DNA of 58,813 nucleotides, taken from assembly GCA_902826305.1 (NCBI GenBank), contig CADEEH010000009.1, forward strand, positions 1 to 58,813, written 5' to 3'. Source of the stretch: an uncultured Burkholderiales bacterium. Its GTDB lineage: Bacteria; Pseudomonadota; Gammaproteobacteria; Burkholderiales; Burkholderiaceae_E. Under the pieces are notes generated by a model, which was given only the letters and a program-made list of their open reading frames with translations, ran no database searches and had not been told where the DNA came from. The translations under genes and the position numbers were made by a program. Of this stretch, positions 42,595 through 51,762 are shown piece by piece (position 1 is the first letter of the stretch; every line of letters begins with the position of its first letter).

Positions 42595-44018
42595 GCGCCG
42601 AGCGCGCGCCGGCGGCCGCGGCTGCCGGCGTGGATCCCGCCGCCGCCCCGTACCAGCGGCCCGCCCCCGATCCATCGTCGCTGATGCGGCTGACGATCGA
42701 TTCGATCGATCTGGAGGCCAACGGCGTCGCGCGGCACGACGGCAAGGTGGTGTTCGTCCGTGGTGCGTTGCCCGGGGAGACGGTGATCGCCGCGCGGGTG
42801 CGCCGCAAGCCGAAGTTCGATGTCGCCGAGACGGTGCAGGTGCTGCGCGCGAGCAGCCAGCGGGTCACGCCGCGCTGCCCCCATTTCGGCACCTGTGGCG
42901 GCTGTTCGATGCAACACCTCGACCCGGCCGCCCAGCTCGCGATCAAGCAGCGTGTGCTCGAGGACCAGCTGTGGCATCTGGCCCGGCTTCGTCCGTCGAC
43001 TGTGCTGCGCGCGGTGGCCGGCCCGAGCTGGGGATACCGCCATCGCGCGCGCCTGTCGGTGCGGCACGTGGCCAAGAAAGGGGGAGTGCTGGTCGGTTTC
43101 CACGAGCGCCAGTCGAGCTATGTCGCGGACATGCGCGAGTGCCACGTGCTGCCGGCAGCGGTGTCGGCGCTGCTGGTTCCGCTGCGCGGACTGGTCGCGG
43201 CGATGACGATCCGCGACCGGCTGCCGCAGATCGAGGTCGCCGTCGGCGGCATGACACCCGGCGAGGCGGTGATCGCCCTGGTGTTCCGTGTGCTCGAGCC
43301 GCCCACCGCCGAGGACCGGGCGCTGTTCGCCGACTTCGCGCGCCGTCACGGCGTCGAGTGCTGGCTGCAGCCCAAGGGTCCGGACACGGTCCACTGGTTG
43401 TGCGGACCGGCCGGGATCGAGGGCAGCCGCCTCGGTTATCGACTCGCCGAATTCGATGTCTCGGTGCCGTTCCGCCCGACCGACTTCACCCAGGTCAATC
43501 ACGCGCTCAACGAGACGCTGGTGCATCGTGCGTTGAGCCTGCTCGCGCCGCAGCCCGGTGATCGGGTGGCCGACCTGTTCTGCGGCCTGGGCAACTTCAC
43601 GCTGCCGCTGGCCCGACGCTCGCGCGAGGTGGTCGGCATCGAAGGCAGCGCCGCCCTGGTCGCGCGCGCGATGGACAACGCACGGCTGAACCACCTCGAT
43701 GCCGGACTGTCGCTGCGGGTCGCCAATCTGTTCGAGATCACGCCGGCGGACTGGCACGCGCTCGGCCGCTTCGATCGGGTGCTGGTCGATCCGCCGCGCG
43801 AAGGGGCGTTGGCGATCGCCCAGGCGCTCGCCGCATCGGAGCACGCGCAACGACCGCGGCGGCTGGTCTACGTGTCGTGCAATCCGGCGACACTCGCCCG
43901 CGATGCGGCGGTACTGGTGCACGAAGGCAGCTGGACGCTGGAGGCGGCCGGTGCGCTGAACATGTTCCCGCACACCTCACACGTCGAGTCGATCGCAGTC
44001 TTCGAGCCGGGGCGCTGA
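42591..44018 (+). CDS. rlmD: 23S rRNA (uracil-1939-C5)-methyltransferase RlmD
   Basis: A 475-residue rRNA methyltransferase. An N-terminal TRAM-like domain ([19 protein letters not shown]) is followed by the 4Fe-4S cysteines in [15 protein letters not shown] plus a later RECHVLP. The catalytic part has [31 protein letters not shown] (SAM), [11 protein letters not shown] and [12 protein letters not shown] with the catalytic Cys. It methylates U1939 of 23S rRNA. It starts at GTG 42591, overlapping the exonuclease stop (GTGA). It ends 65 bases before a hairpin terminator and is the last gene of the plus-strand run before yccA. Confidence 0.94.
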   Translation: MSAERAPAAAAAGVDPAAAPYQRPAPDPSSLMRLTIDSIDLEANGVARHDGKVVFVRGALPGETVIAARVRRKPKFDVAETVQVLRASSQRVTPRCPHFGTCGGCSMQHLDPAAQLAIKQRVLEDQLWHLARLRPSTVLRAVAGPSWGYRHRARLSVRHVAKKGGVLVGFHERQSSYVADMRECHVLPAAVSALLVPLRGLVAAMTIRDRLPQIEVAVGGMTPGEAVIALVFRVLEPPTAEDRALFADFARRHGVECWLQPKGPDTVHWLCGPAGIEGSRLGYRLAEFDVSVPFRPTDFTQVNHALNETLVHRALSLLAPQPGDRVADLFCGLGNFTLPLARRSREVVGIEGSAALVARAMDNARLNHLDAGLSLRVANLFEITPADWHALGRFDRVLVDPPREGALAIAQALAASEHAQRPRRLVYVSCNPATLARDAAVLVHEGSWTLEAAGALNMFPHTSHVESIAVFEPGR

Positions 44019-44022
44019 ACGC

Positions 44023-44102
44023 GGAACGGGCCGCACAAGGCGGCAGGACGTGGAACGGGCCGCACGAGGCGGCAGGACGTGGAACGGGCCGCACGAGGCG
44101 GC
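44023..44102 (+). repeat. 29-bp tandem repeat next to a terminator
   Basis: Units start at 44023, 44052 and 44081. Units 1 and 2 are 29 bases and differ by one base; the third matches for 22 bases and then becomes the terminator's 3' arm. Each unit contains GCCGC-acaag/acgag-GCGGC, so each can form a short hairpin. This looks like a duplication of part of the terminator. Confidence 0.85.
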
Positions 44103-44107
44103 CCGTT
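44083..44107. terminator. Hairpin terminator between rlmD and yccA
   Basis: AACGGGCCGC (44083-44092) pairs perfectly with GCGGCCCGTT (44098-44107) around a five-base loop. The T-run after it is short. It lies between two converging genes (rlmD plus, yccA minus), so it may serve both; the minus side reads a short A/T-run as well. Confidence 0.7.
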
Positions 44108-44153
44108 TGAGTCACAGCCGGTCGCCGCGCAGCGACCGGTCAGTCCCGATGGG

Positions 44154-44861
44154 TCACTCGCGATCGCCGCCGAAGATTCCGAGCAGCGCGAGCAGGTTCG
44201 AGAACACGTTGTAGACGTCCAGGTAGACGGCCAGGGTCGCGGTCACGTAGTTCGTCTCGCCGCCGTTGACCACCCGTTGCAGGTCGTACAGCATGTACGC
44301 CGAGAAGATCACGATCGCGAGCACCGAGATCGTCAGCATCAGCGCCGGCAGCTGCAGGAAGATGTTCGCGAACGCGGCCAGCAGCAGCATGATGACGCCG
44401 ATGAAGAGCCACTTGCCGAGCCCGCTGAAATCGCGCTTGGACACCGTGGCCACCGTGGCCATCGCACCGAAGATCGCCGCGGTGCCGCCGAAGGCGGTCA
44501 TCACCAGCGTGCCGCCGTTGGACATGCCCAGCACCATGCCGATCAGCCGCGACAGCATCAGCCCCATGAAGAACGTGAAGCCGAGCAGGAGGGCGACCCC
44601 GATGCCGCTGTTCTTGAAACGCTCGATCGCGAACATGAAGCCGAATGCACCGGCCAGGAAGACGACAAAACCGATCACCGGACTGCCCGCGAAGAAGCTG
44701 AAACCGGTGCGTACGCCGATCCAGGCGCCGAGCACGGTCGGGATCATCGACACCGCGAGCAAAGCATACGTGTTGCGCAGGACGCGATTGCGGCCCGCCA
44801 GATCGGGGACGGCACCTTGCGATCCGCCGAATACAGGTACCCGTTCCTGACCAATAGCCAT
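44154..44861 (-). CDS. yccA: Bax inhibitor-1/YccA family membrane protein
   Basis: A 235-residue protein with seven membrane helices, typical of the BI-1/YccA family: AIGQERVPVFGG at the N-terminus, VLRNTYALLAVSMIPTVLGAWIG, SGIGVALLLGFTFFMGLMLS, AAIFGAMATVATVSKRDFS, IVIFSAYMLYDLQRVVNGGETNY and TLAVYLDVYNVFSNLLALLGIF. Conserved aspartates in the last helices are in YDLQ and LDVYN. E. coli YccA inhibits FtsH, which is notable because hflKC, the FtsH regulators, are at the other end of this window. The ATG at 44861 follows a GGAGGGG site. Confidence 0.94.
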   Translation of the reverse strand: MAIGQERVPVFGGSQGAVPDLAGRNRVLRNTYALLAVSMIPTVLGAWIGVRTGFSFFAGSPVIGFVVFLAGAFGFMFAIERFKNSGIGVALLLGFTFFMGLMLSRLIGMVLGMSNGGTLVMTAFGGTAAIFGAMATVATVSKRDFSGLGKWLFIGVIMLLLAAFANIFLQLPALMLTISVLAIVIFSAYMLYDLQRVVNGGETNYVTATLAVYLDVYNVFSNLLALLGIFGGDRE

Positions 44862-44895
44862 GACTCCCCTCCAATTAGGGTTTGGTGATGCATTG

Positions 44896-44924
44896 AATGT
44901 AGGGCCTGCCGGATTACATTTCAA
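44896..44924 (-). promoter_or_regulatory. Sigma-70 promoter of yccA
   Basis: On the minus strand TTGAAA (44924-44919) and TACATT (44901-44896) are separated by 17 bases. Transcription would start near 44889, giving a ~28-base leader before ATG 44861. Confidence 0.7.
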
Positions 44925-45002
44925 CCTGTGCGGGCTTGTCCGCCCGCCGGCTTGACCCTTGCCGTCCCGCCCGATCGTAGACCGTGGCGAGGACCTGGCC
45001 TG

Positions 45003-45011
45003 TGCTATAGT
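45003..45011 (+). promoter_or_regulatory. Extended -10 promoter of ndk
   Basis: TGCTATAGT gives an extended -10 element (TGn plus TATAGT at 45006-45011). The start of transcription would be near 45018, leaving a ~55-base A/T-rich leader before ndk. No consensus -35 is seen, which an extended -10 can tolerate. Confidence 0.6.
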
Positions 45012-45072
45012 CCCAGATTACGCAAAAAACACGAAAATAGCCTGTAACTAACTCATTCTTATCGGTTTTTTC

Positions 45073-45498
45073 ATGGCCAACCAACGCACCCTCTCGATCA
45101 TCAAGCCCGATGCCGTCGCCAAGAACGTGATCGGCGAAATCTACAGCCGCTTCGAAAAGGCGGGCCTGAAGATCGCCGCCGCACGGATGATGCACCTGTC
45201 GCAGGCGCAGGCCGAGGCCTTCTATGCCGTCCACAAGGACCGCCCGTTCTTCAAGGACCTGGTCGGATTCATGATCTCCGGTCCGGTCATGGTCCAGGTG
45301 CTCGAAGGCCCGGACGCCATCGTGAAGAACCGCGACCTGATGGGCGCGACCGATCCGAAGAAGGCGGCGGCAGGCACTATCCGCGCCGACTTCGCGGACA
45401 GCATCGACGCCAACGCGGTCCACGGGTCGGACGGCCCGGACACCGCCCGCGCCGAGGTCGCGTTCTTCTTCCCGTCGCTGGACGTCCATACCCGGTGA
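45073..45498 (+). CDS. ndk: Nucleoside diphosphate kinase
   Basis: A 141-residue Ndk, full length: [61 protein letters not shown] and the catalytic His in [20 protein letters not shown]. It equalises nucleoside triphosphate pools in the cytoplasm. It lacks an obvious ribosome-binding site; the leader before ATG 45073 is A/T-rich. It opens the long ndk-rlmN-pilW-rodZ-ispG-hisS block and overlaps rlmN by four bases (GTGA). Confidence 0.97.
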   Translation: MANQRTLSIIKPDAVAKNVIGEIYSRFEKAGLKIAAARMMHLSQAQAEAFYAVHKDRPFFKDLVGFMISGPVMVQVLEGPDAIVKNRDLMGATDPKKAAAGTIRADFADSIDANAVHGSDGPDTARAEVAFFFPSLDVHTR

Positions 45499-46682
45499 GT
45501 GAACAGGCCGTACCGGCGGTCGGGGCCGGCGATCCGGCGCGTGCCGTCGAGCACGGCGCGCGGGTGGACCTGCTCGGGTTCGACGCGGAGCAGCTCGGCG
45601 CACTGTGCGCCGGCTGGGGCGAGCGGCCTTTCCGCGCGCGCCAGCTGATGCGCTGGCTGCACCAGCGCGGCGTCGCCGACCCCGCGGCGATGACCGATCT
45701 CGCCCGCGTGTTCCGGGAGCGGCTGGCCACGTCGGCGACGGTCGATCCGATGCGTGTGGTCGCCGAACATCGCTCCGACGATGGCACCCGCAAGTGGATG
45801 TTCGACGTCGGTGCCGGCGAGGCCGTGGAGACGGTCTTCATCCCGGAGGCGCAGCGCGGCACGTTGTGCATCTCGACGCAGGCCGGCTGTGCGGTCGGTT
45901 GCGAGTTCTGCGCGACGGGCCATCAGGGCTTCAGCCGCAACCTGACCACCGCGCAGATCGTCGGCCAGGTATGGCAGGCGAATCACGCGCTCGGGGCGTA
46001 CGAGGCCGGTGCGATCTCCGACGGGCCGCGCCCGATCAGCAACGTCGTGTTCATGGGCATGGGTGAACCGCTGCAGAACTACGCGGCGACGCTGAGCGCG
46101 CTGCGTGTGCTGCTCGACGACAACGCCTATGGCCTGTCGCGGCGACGGGTGACGGTCTCGACCTCGGGTGTGGTGCCGATGATCGACCGGCTGGCTGCCG
46201 ACTGTCCGGTGGCGCTGGCGGTATCGCTGCACGCGCCGGACGACGCCTTGCGCGACCGGCTGGTGCCGCTGAACCGCAAGTACCCGCTGGCCGAGCTGAT
46301 GGCCGCGTGCCGGCGTTACCTGGCCCACGCGCCGCGCGACTTCATCACCTTCGAATACGTGATGCTCGACGGCATCAACGACAGCGATGCCCACGCCCGC
46401 GCACTGCTCGCGCGGGTGCGCGACGTGCCGTGCAAGTTCAACCTGATCCCGTTCAACGGATTCCCGGGATCCGGCCTTCGTCGCTCGCCGGGCGAGCGCG
46501 TGCGCGCGTTCGCCGCCCGGCTCGCCGAGGCGAACATCGTCGTCACCACGCGCAAGACCCGCGGTGACGACATCGCCGCCGCGTGCGGCCAGCTTGCCGG
46601 TGAGGTCCAGGACCGCACCCGGCTCGCCGAGCGCCGGCGCGGGCCGCAGCCCCGCGTGATCGCCGTGGAGGAGATTCGATGA
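45495..46682 (+). CDS. rlmN: 23S rRNA (adenine2503-C2)/tRNA adenine37 methyltransferase RlmN
   Basis: A 395-residue radical-SAM methyltransferase. The radical-SAM cysteines are in [15 protein letters not shown] (CxxxCxxC), followed by [15 protein letters not shown]. The second catalytic Cys is in [16 protein letters not shown] near the C-terminus. It methylates A2503 of 23S rRNA and A37 of some tRNAs. GTG 45495 overlaps the ndk stop (GTGA). The gene is about 20 residues longer than the E. coli protein and has an extra N-terminal segment. Confidence 0.97.
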   Translation: MSEQAVPAVGAGDPARAVEHGARVDLLGFDAEQLGALCAGWGERPFRARQLMRWLHQRGVADPAAMTDLARVFRERLATSATVDPMRVVAEHRSDDGTRKWMFDVGAGEAVETVFIPEAQRGTLCISTQAGCAVGCEFCATGHQGFSRNLTTAQIVGQVWQANHALGAYEAGAISDGPRPISNVVFMGMGEPLQNYAATLSALRVLLDDNAYGLSRRRVTVSTSGVVPMIDRLAADCPVALAVSLHAPDDALRDRLVPLNRKYPLAELMAACRRYLAHAPRDFITFEYVMLDGINDSDAHARALLARVRDVPCKFNLIPFNGFPGSGLRRSPGERVRAFAARLAEANIVVTTRKTRGDDIAAACGQLAGEVQDRTRLAERRRGPQPRVIAVEEIR

Positions 46683-47494
46683 CGATGTCCGTCTCGTTGG
46701 CCCGGGTGTTCGCCTCGTTGCTTCTGGTGCAGGCCCTGGCCGCCTGCGTGACCCAGACCACCGAATCGCCGGTGCAGCGCTCGCGCGGCGAGGCGTTGCC
46801 CGACGCCGGCCAGGAGAGCGAGCAGCGGCGCCGGGCGCGGATCCGGCTCGAGCTGGCCGGGGGTTACTACGAGCAGGGCAACTACAACGTCGCTCTCGAG
46901 GAAGTGAAGCAGTCGCTGGCGATCGATCCCGACTACGCGGCCGCCTACGGCATGCTCGGGCTGGTCTACATGGACCTGAAGGATCGCGCGCGTGCCGAGG
47001 AGAATTTCCAGCGCGCGTTGCGCCTGTCGCCCGAGGAATCGGACATCAACAACAACTTCGGCTGGTTCCTGTGCCAGAGCGGCCGCCAGCAGCAGTCGAT
47101 CGAGTACTTCAACCGGGCGTTGCAGAACCCGCTGTACGCGACGCCGGCCAAGCCGCTGCACAACGCCGGCATCTGCGCGATGCGCATGGGTGACGAGAAA
47201 CTCGCCGAGCAGTACTTCCAGCGCGCCTTCCAGGTCGATCCGAACAACCCGGTGGCGATGTTCAATCTCGGCGAGATCCACCTCAAGCGCGGCGACGTCG
47301 AGAAGGCCCGCTTCTACGCCAACCGCCTGAACACCGCCTACGAGCCGTCGGCACAGACGCTCTGGCTGGCGCTGCGCGCCGAACGCAAGGCCGGCAACAA
47401 GGACGGCGAGGCGAGCCTGGCCACGCAGCTGCGGCGACGCTATCCGCAGTCGCCCGAGGCGGCACTGCTGGCCAACGAGAAGTATGGCAATTGA
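46679..47494 (+). CDS. pilW: Type IV pilus assembly lipoprotein PilW/PilF
   Basis: A 271-residue lipoprotein. The signal peptide ends in QALAAC with the lipobox Cys near 22. Several TPR repeats follow: [82 protein letters not shown] and [19 protein letters not shown]. This matches the pilotin that helps the secretin PilQ oligomerise in the outer membrane. ATG overlaps the rlmN stop (ATGA). The pairing with rlmN and rodZ is conserved in betaproteobacteria, and supports the Pil/Chp genes upstream. Confidence 0.93.
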   Translation: MTMSVSLARVFASLLLVQALAACVTQTTESPVQRSRGEALPDAGQESEQRRRARIRLELAGGYYEQGNYNVALEEVKQSLAIDPDYAAAYGMLGLVYMDLKDRARAEENFQRALRLSPEESDINNNFGWFLCQSGRQQQSIEYFNRALQNPLYATPAKPLHNAGICAMRMGDEKLAEQYFQRAFQVDPNNPVAMFNLGEIHLKRGDVEKARFYANRLNTAYEPSAQTLWLALRAERKAGNKDGEASLATQLRRRYPQSPEAALLANEKYGN

Positions 47495-48371
47495 AGCGAT
47501 TTCCGACGTCGAGCAGCTTGGCCGCGCGCGCGAAGCACGCGGTCTGTCGCTCGAGGATCTTGCCCGGCAGCTGAAGCTGCATCCGCGGCAGGTGGCCGCG
47601 CTCGAGGAAGGTCGCTTCGACGCGTTGCCCGGCATGCCGTTCGTCCGCGGCGTGATCCGCGGCTACGGCCGGGTGCTCGAGGTCGATGTCGATGCGCTGC
47701 TGGCCAACATCGGTCATCACGCGGAGGTCGCGCCGCTGCGACCCTCGGTCACGCTCCAGACCGACATCCCGCAGTCCGGCATGCTCGGATTCGCCGGCGG
47801 GGGCTCGGGCAGCCGCTGGCCCTGGGTCGTCCTCGGCCTGCTGGGGGTGGTCGCGGTGGCGCTGTTCTTCGGCCGCCAGGGTGATCTGTCGCAGGTGTCC
47901 TCGTGGGTGCCGGTCGACGAGTCGCGCAACGGGTCTCGGCCGGCGAGTCCCGCCGGTGCGCCAGGAACGACGACCGAGACGCTGAGCCTCGGGCCCGGGG
48001 GCGCGCGGCCCGCCGACGCCGCGGGCACCGCGGCGCCCGTGCCGTCGCCGGTGCCGGTGCCGCCGGTGCCGGCACCCGTGGCCAGCGAACCGCCGTCGGC
48101 CGCCGCGCCGGAGCCGCCGCCCCCGCCGTCGCCGCGCAACCTGAAGCTGACCTTCGATCGTGACGCCTGGGTCGACATCCGTCGCGAGGACGGGGCCACG
48201 CTGCTGCAGGGAAACCAGCGGGCCAAGTCCGTCAAGCAGTTCGAGACCACCAGTGCGCTGACCCTGGTGGTGGCCAACGCCGAGAAGGTTCGTGTCGAGT
48301 TCGACGGCAAGCCGGTGGATCTGAAACCGCACATCAAGAAGGGCGGGACGGCCCGCCTGACGTTGCCCTGA
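47484..48371 (+). CDS. rodZ: Cytoskeleton protein RodZ
   Basis: A 295-residue protein. The cytoplasmic helix-turn-helix (residues ~8-80) is GRAREARGLSLEDLARQLKL, with ALEEGRFDALPGMPFVRGVIRGYGR. One transmembrane segment (~111-130) is WPWVVLGLLGVVAVALFF. A Pro/Ala-rich linker (~150-215) precedes the C-terminal DUF4115 domain (LKLTFDRDAWVDIRREDGATLLQ). RodZ links MreB to the envelope and keeps rod shape. The ATG lies 11 bases before the end of pilW, so the genes overlap. Confidence 0.95.
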   Translation: MAIEAISDVEQLGRAREARGLSLEDLARQLKLHPRQVAALEEGRFDALPGMPFVRGVIRGYGRVLEVDVDALLANIGHHAEVAPLRPSVTLQTDIPQSGMLGFAGGGSGSRWPWVVLGLLGVVAVALFFGRQGDLSQVSSWVPVDESRNGSRPASPAGAPGTTTETLSLGPGGARPADAAGTAAPVPSPVPVPPVPAPVASEPPSAAAPEPPPPPSPRNLKLTFDRDAWVDIRREDGATLLQGNQRAKSVKQFETTSALTLVVANAEKVRVEFDGKPVDLKPHIKKGGTARLTLP

Positions 48372-48446
48372 GCGCGTGGCGAGGACCGCGCCGGTCGGCG
48401 GTCCGCCTCGGTCCGAGCCGCGACGCAGACAGCAATCGGAACATCC

Positions 48447-49754
48447 GTGGAACAGCAGACTGACAATTCGATGACAACGGGCCGCAGCGAGCACGTGGCC
48501 GCGGCCGAGCAGATGCCGGTCGGCCGGCACGCGCGCCGGGCCAGTCGCGTGCTGACGGTGCGCTGGGGCACGAACGCGGTCACGGTCGGGGGCGGTGCCC
48601 CGGTGGTCGTGCAATCGATGACCAACACCGACACCGCCGATCCGATCGCCACCGCGATCCAGGTCAAGGAACTCGCACGGGCCGGCTCCGAGCTGGTCCG
48701 GGTCACCGTCAACACGGCCGAGGCCGCGGCGGCGGTTGCAGCGCTGCGCGAGCAGCTCGACCGGATGGGTGTGACGGTGCCGCTGATCGGCGACTTCCAC
48801 TACAACGGACACAAGCTGCTCGCCGATCATCCCGGCTGTGCGGCGGCGCTGTCGAAATACCGCATCAACCCCGGCAACGTCGGCGCCGGTCGCCGCCGCG
48901 ACGACAACTTCGCGCGCATGATCGAGATCGCCTGCCGCCACGACAAGCCGGTGCGGATCGGGGTCAACTGGGGCAGCCTCGACCAGGACCTGCTGGCGCG
49001 GATGATGGACAACAACGCGGCCCGCAGTGAACCTTGGGAGGCCGGTGCGGTGATGCGCGAGGCACTGGTGGTGTCGGCGATCGACAGCGCCCGGCGCGCC
49101 GAGGCGCTCGGACTGCCCGGCGACCGGATCTGCCTGTCGGCCAAGGTGTCGGCGGTGCAGGATCTGATCGCGGTCTATCGCGAGCTCGCGCGCCGCTGCG
49201 AGTATCCGCTCCACCTCGGGCTGACCGAAGCCGGCATGGGCAGCAAGGGCATCGTCGCCTCGACCGCCGCGCTGGCGGTGCTGCTGCAGGAAGGCATCGG
49301 CGACACGATCCGCGTCTCGCTGACGCCCGAGCCCAACGGCGATCGCAGCCGGGAAGTTGTCGTCGCCCAGGAGATCCTGCAGACGATGGGCATCCGGGCG
49401 TTCGCGCCGATGGTGGTCGCCTGCCCGGGTTGTGGCCGCACCAGCAGCACATTCTTCCAGGAGCTCGCCTCGCGGATCCAGGCCTACCTGCGCGAGCAGA
49501 TGCCGGTCTGGCGCGCGTCGTATCCGGGTGTGCAGACGATGCAGGTGGCGGTCATGGGCTGCGTGGTCAACGGGCCGGGCGAGAGCAAACATGCCGACAT
49601 CGGCATCTCGCTGCCGGGCTCCGGCGAGGCACCGGTGGCGCCGGTGTTCGTCGACGGCGAGCGCACGGTGACGCTCAAGGGGGATCACATCGCCGAGGAC
49701 TTCCAGCGCATCGTCGAGGACTACGTGCGACGGCGATACGGGAACGCGGCATGA
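48447..49754 (+). CDS. ispG: 4-hydroxy-3-methylbut-2-enyl diphosphate synthase
   Basis: A 435-residue IspG/GcpE of the MEP isoprenoid pathway. The TIM barrel part has [29 protein letters not shown] and [11 protein letters not shown]. The Fe-S domain has [15 protein letters not shown] and [20 protein letters not shown], containing the three cysteines and the Glu that bind 4Fe-4S. It reduces MEcPP to HMBPP. A GTG at 48447 begins the longest version; the ATG at 48471 is a possible start. It overlaps hisS by four bases (ATGA). Confidence 0.96.
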   Translation: MEQQTDNSMTTGRSEHVAAAEQMPVGRHARRASRVLTVRWGTNAVTVGGGAPVVVQSMTNTDTADPIATAIQVKELARAGSELVRVTVNTAEAAAAVAALREQLDRMGVTVPLIGDFHYNGHKLLADHPGCAAALSKYRINPGNVGAGRRRDDNFARMIEIACRHDKPVRIGVNWGSLDQDLLARMMDNNAARSEPWEAGAVMREALVVSAIDSARRAEALGLPGDRICLSAKVSAVQDLIAVYRELARRCEYPLHLGLTEAGMGSKGIVASTAALAVLLQEGIGDTIRVSLTPEPNGDRSREVVVAQEILQTMGIRAFAPMVVACPGCGRTSSTFFQELASRIQAYLREQMPVWRASYPGVQTMQVAVMGCVVNGPGESKHADIGISLPGSGEAPVAPVFVDGERTVTLKGDHIAEDFQRIVEDYVRRRYGNAA

Positions 49755-51058
49755 GCCGCGTCGAACGGATCAGCGGCCTGCGCGGGATGAACGACATCCT
49801 GCCCGCCGACGAAGCCTTGTGGCGACGCTTCGACGATGCGGTCGCCGCCACGATGCGGGCCTACGGCTACCAGCGGATCCGCACGCCGATCCTCGAGCCG
49901 ACGCGCCTGTTCGTCCGCGGCATCGGCGAGGTCACCGACATCGTCGAGAAGGAGATGTATTCGTTCACCGACGCACTCAACGACGAGCAGCTGACGCTGC
50001 GGCCGGAGAACACCGCCGGGGTCGTGCGCTCGGTGCTCGAGCACAATCTGCTGTACGACGGGCCGAAGCGGCTCTGGTACACCGGCCCGATGTTCCGTCA
50101 CGAACGCCCGCAGCGGGGTCGTTATCGCCAGTTCCACCAGGTCGGCGCCGAGGCGCTCGGGTTCGCCGGGCCGGATGCCGACGCCGAGGTGATCCTGATC
50201 TGCCAGCGGCTGTTCGACGACCTCGGCCTGGCCGGGATCTCGCTCGAGATCAACTCGCTGGGCGCGGCCGACGAACGCCGCGCGCATCGCGAGGCGCTGA
50301 TCGCGCACCTGGCGGCCGACGAAGGCGTGCTCGACGAGGACGCGCGGCGGCGACTGCACACGAATCCGCTGCGCATCCTCGACAGCAAGAATCCGGCGCT
50401 GCAGTCGATCATCGCCGCCGCGCCGAAGCTGATCGACTTCCTCGGCGAGGCCTCGCGGGCGCACTTCGAGTCGCTGCAGTCGCTGCTGCGCGCGCAGAAC
50501 GTGCCGTTCCGGATCAATCCGCGGCTGGTGCGAGGCCTGGACTACTACAACCTGACCGTGTTCGAGTGGGTCACCCCGTTCGGCCCCGAGCGCACGCCGC
50601 TGACGATCTGCGGCGGCGGGCGCTACGACCCGCTGATCGAGATGCTCGGCGGCAAGCCGGCGCCGGCGTGTGGCTTCGCGGTCGGTGTCGAGCGGGTGCT
50701 CGAGCTGATGCGGGCCACCGAGCATGCAGTCGATTCGAGCCTGTGCGACGTCTATGTCGCACACCAGGGTGATGCGGCGGCACCGGTCGCGCTGCAGGTC
50801 GCCGAGCGCCTGCGTGATGCGGGCCTGGACGTGATCCTGCATTGCGGCGGCGGCAGCTTCAAGTCGCAGTTCAAGCGCGCCGACGGCAGTGGCGCCTGGT
50901 TCGCGGTGGTGATCGGCGAGGACGAGGTCGCACGGGGTGCCGCGTCGGTCAAGTGGCTGCGCGAAAGCGCGTCGGCGAGCGGACGGCAGGAGTCGGTGCC
51001 GCTGGACGATCTGGCCGACCTGATCATCGACCAGTTGACCGCCGACGACGAACAGTGA
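49751..51058 (+). CDS. hisS: Histidyl-tRNA synthetase
   Basis: A 435-residue class II aminoacyl-tRNA synthetase. Motif 1 ([35 protein letters not shown]) and motif 2 ([28 protein letters not shown]) are present, as are the histidine-specific [14 protein letters not shown] and the motif 3 region [14 protein letters not shown]. The C-terminal anticodon-binding domain begins near [15 protein letters not shown]. It charges tRNA-His. The ATG overlaps the ispG stop (ATGA). Confidence 0.98.
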   Translation: MSRVERISGLRGMNDILPADEALWRRFDDAVAATMRAYGYQRIRTPILEPTRLFVRGIGEVTDIVEKEMYSFTDALNDEQLTLRPENTAGVVRSVLEHNLLYDGPKRLWYTGPMFRHERPQRGRYRQFHQVGAEALGFAGPDADAEVILICQRLFDDLGLAGISLEINSLGAADERRAHREALIAHLAADEGVLDEDARRRLHTNPLRILDSKNPALQSIIAAAPKLIDFLGEASRAHFESLQSLLRAQNVPFRINPRLVRGLDYYNLTVFEWVTPFGPERTPLTICGGGRYDPLIEMLGGKPAPACGFAVGVERVLELMRATEHAVDSSLCDVYVAHQGDAAAPVALQVAERLRDAGLDVILHCGGGSFKSQFKRADGSGAWFAVVIGEDEVARGAASVKWLRESASASGRQESVPLDDLADLIIDQLTADDEQ

Positions 51059-51123
51059 GCGCGCCGGGCTGATCGCGCGAGGCATGATCGCCGCCGGCGG
51101 GCGGCGCAACGGAGTGGATACCA

Positions 51124-51762
51124 GTGGCCTACGATCTCGAAGAACAGGAACAGCTCGAAACGCTGAAGGCATTCTGGAAGCAGTGGGGCAACCTGCTGAT
51201 GACCGTCGTCACCACGGTGCTCGTGGTGATCGCCGGCTATCGGATGTGGGGCTGGCACCAGGCCCGTCAGGCGGGACAGGCCGCGGTCGTCTACGGACAA
51301 CTCGAGCAGGCGGCCGCGGCCAAGGACGTGGGCAAGGTCAAGGAGGCCGCCGGTTCGATCTTCGCCGACTACGGGAAGACCGCCTACGCCCAGATGGCCG
51401 CGCTGCTCGCGGCCAAGACCTACTTCGATGCCGGTGACCTGAAGTCCGCCCGGCTGCCGCTGCAGTGGGCGATGGACAACGCGCAGGATGCGGAGTTCCG
51501 CCAGGTCGCGCGGCTGCGACTGGCCGGCGTGCTGCTCGACGACAAGGCCTACGACGAGGCGCTGGCGCTGGTTGCTGGTGATGCGCCGGGTCGCTTCGGC
51601 GCGTTGTATGCCGAGCGTCGCGGCGACATCCTGCTCGCGCAGGACAAACGTGCCGAGGCCCGTGCCGCGTACAAGCAGGCGCTCGATGCACTCGATGCGG
51701 CCAATCCGGTGCGGCCGATCGTGCAGCTCAAGTTCGACGCCCTCGCGGAGCTGGGCTCGTGA
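51124..51762 (+). CDS. yfgM: YfgM family tetratricopeptide membrane protein
   Basis: A 212-residue protein. It starts with an acidic stretch (MAYDLEEQEQLETLKAFWKQWG), a single transmembrane segment (~25-42), and then a periplasmic TPR-like domain (VYGQLEQAAAAKDVGKVKE, FADYGKTAYAQMAALLAAKTYFDAGDLKSA, ALYAERRGDILLAQDKRAEARAAYKQAL). YfgM interacts with the SecYEG translocon and periplasmic chaperones in E. coli and is often next to bamB. GTG start, ATG absent. Its stop overlaps bamB (GTGA). It lies 65 bases after hisS. Confidence 0.9.
   Translation: MAYDLEEQEQLETLKAFWKQWGNLLMTVVTTVLVVIAGYRMWGWHQARQAGQAAVVYGQLEQAAAAKDVGKVKEAAGSIFADYGKTAYAQMAALLAAKTYFDAGDLKSARLPLQWAMDNAQDAEFRQVARLRLAGVLLDDKAYDEALALVAGDAPGRFGALYAERRGDILLAQDKRAEARAAYKQALDALDAANPVRPIVQLKFDALAELGS

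Noticed and set aside
44023-44105. CRISPR-like array with 29-bp repeats
   Set aside because: Units are directly abutting with no spacers, and the third merges into a terminator hairpin.
47283-49688. 801-codon open frame on the minus strand over pilW, rodZ and ispG
   Set aside because: Crosses three unrelated real genes and has no domain signature.
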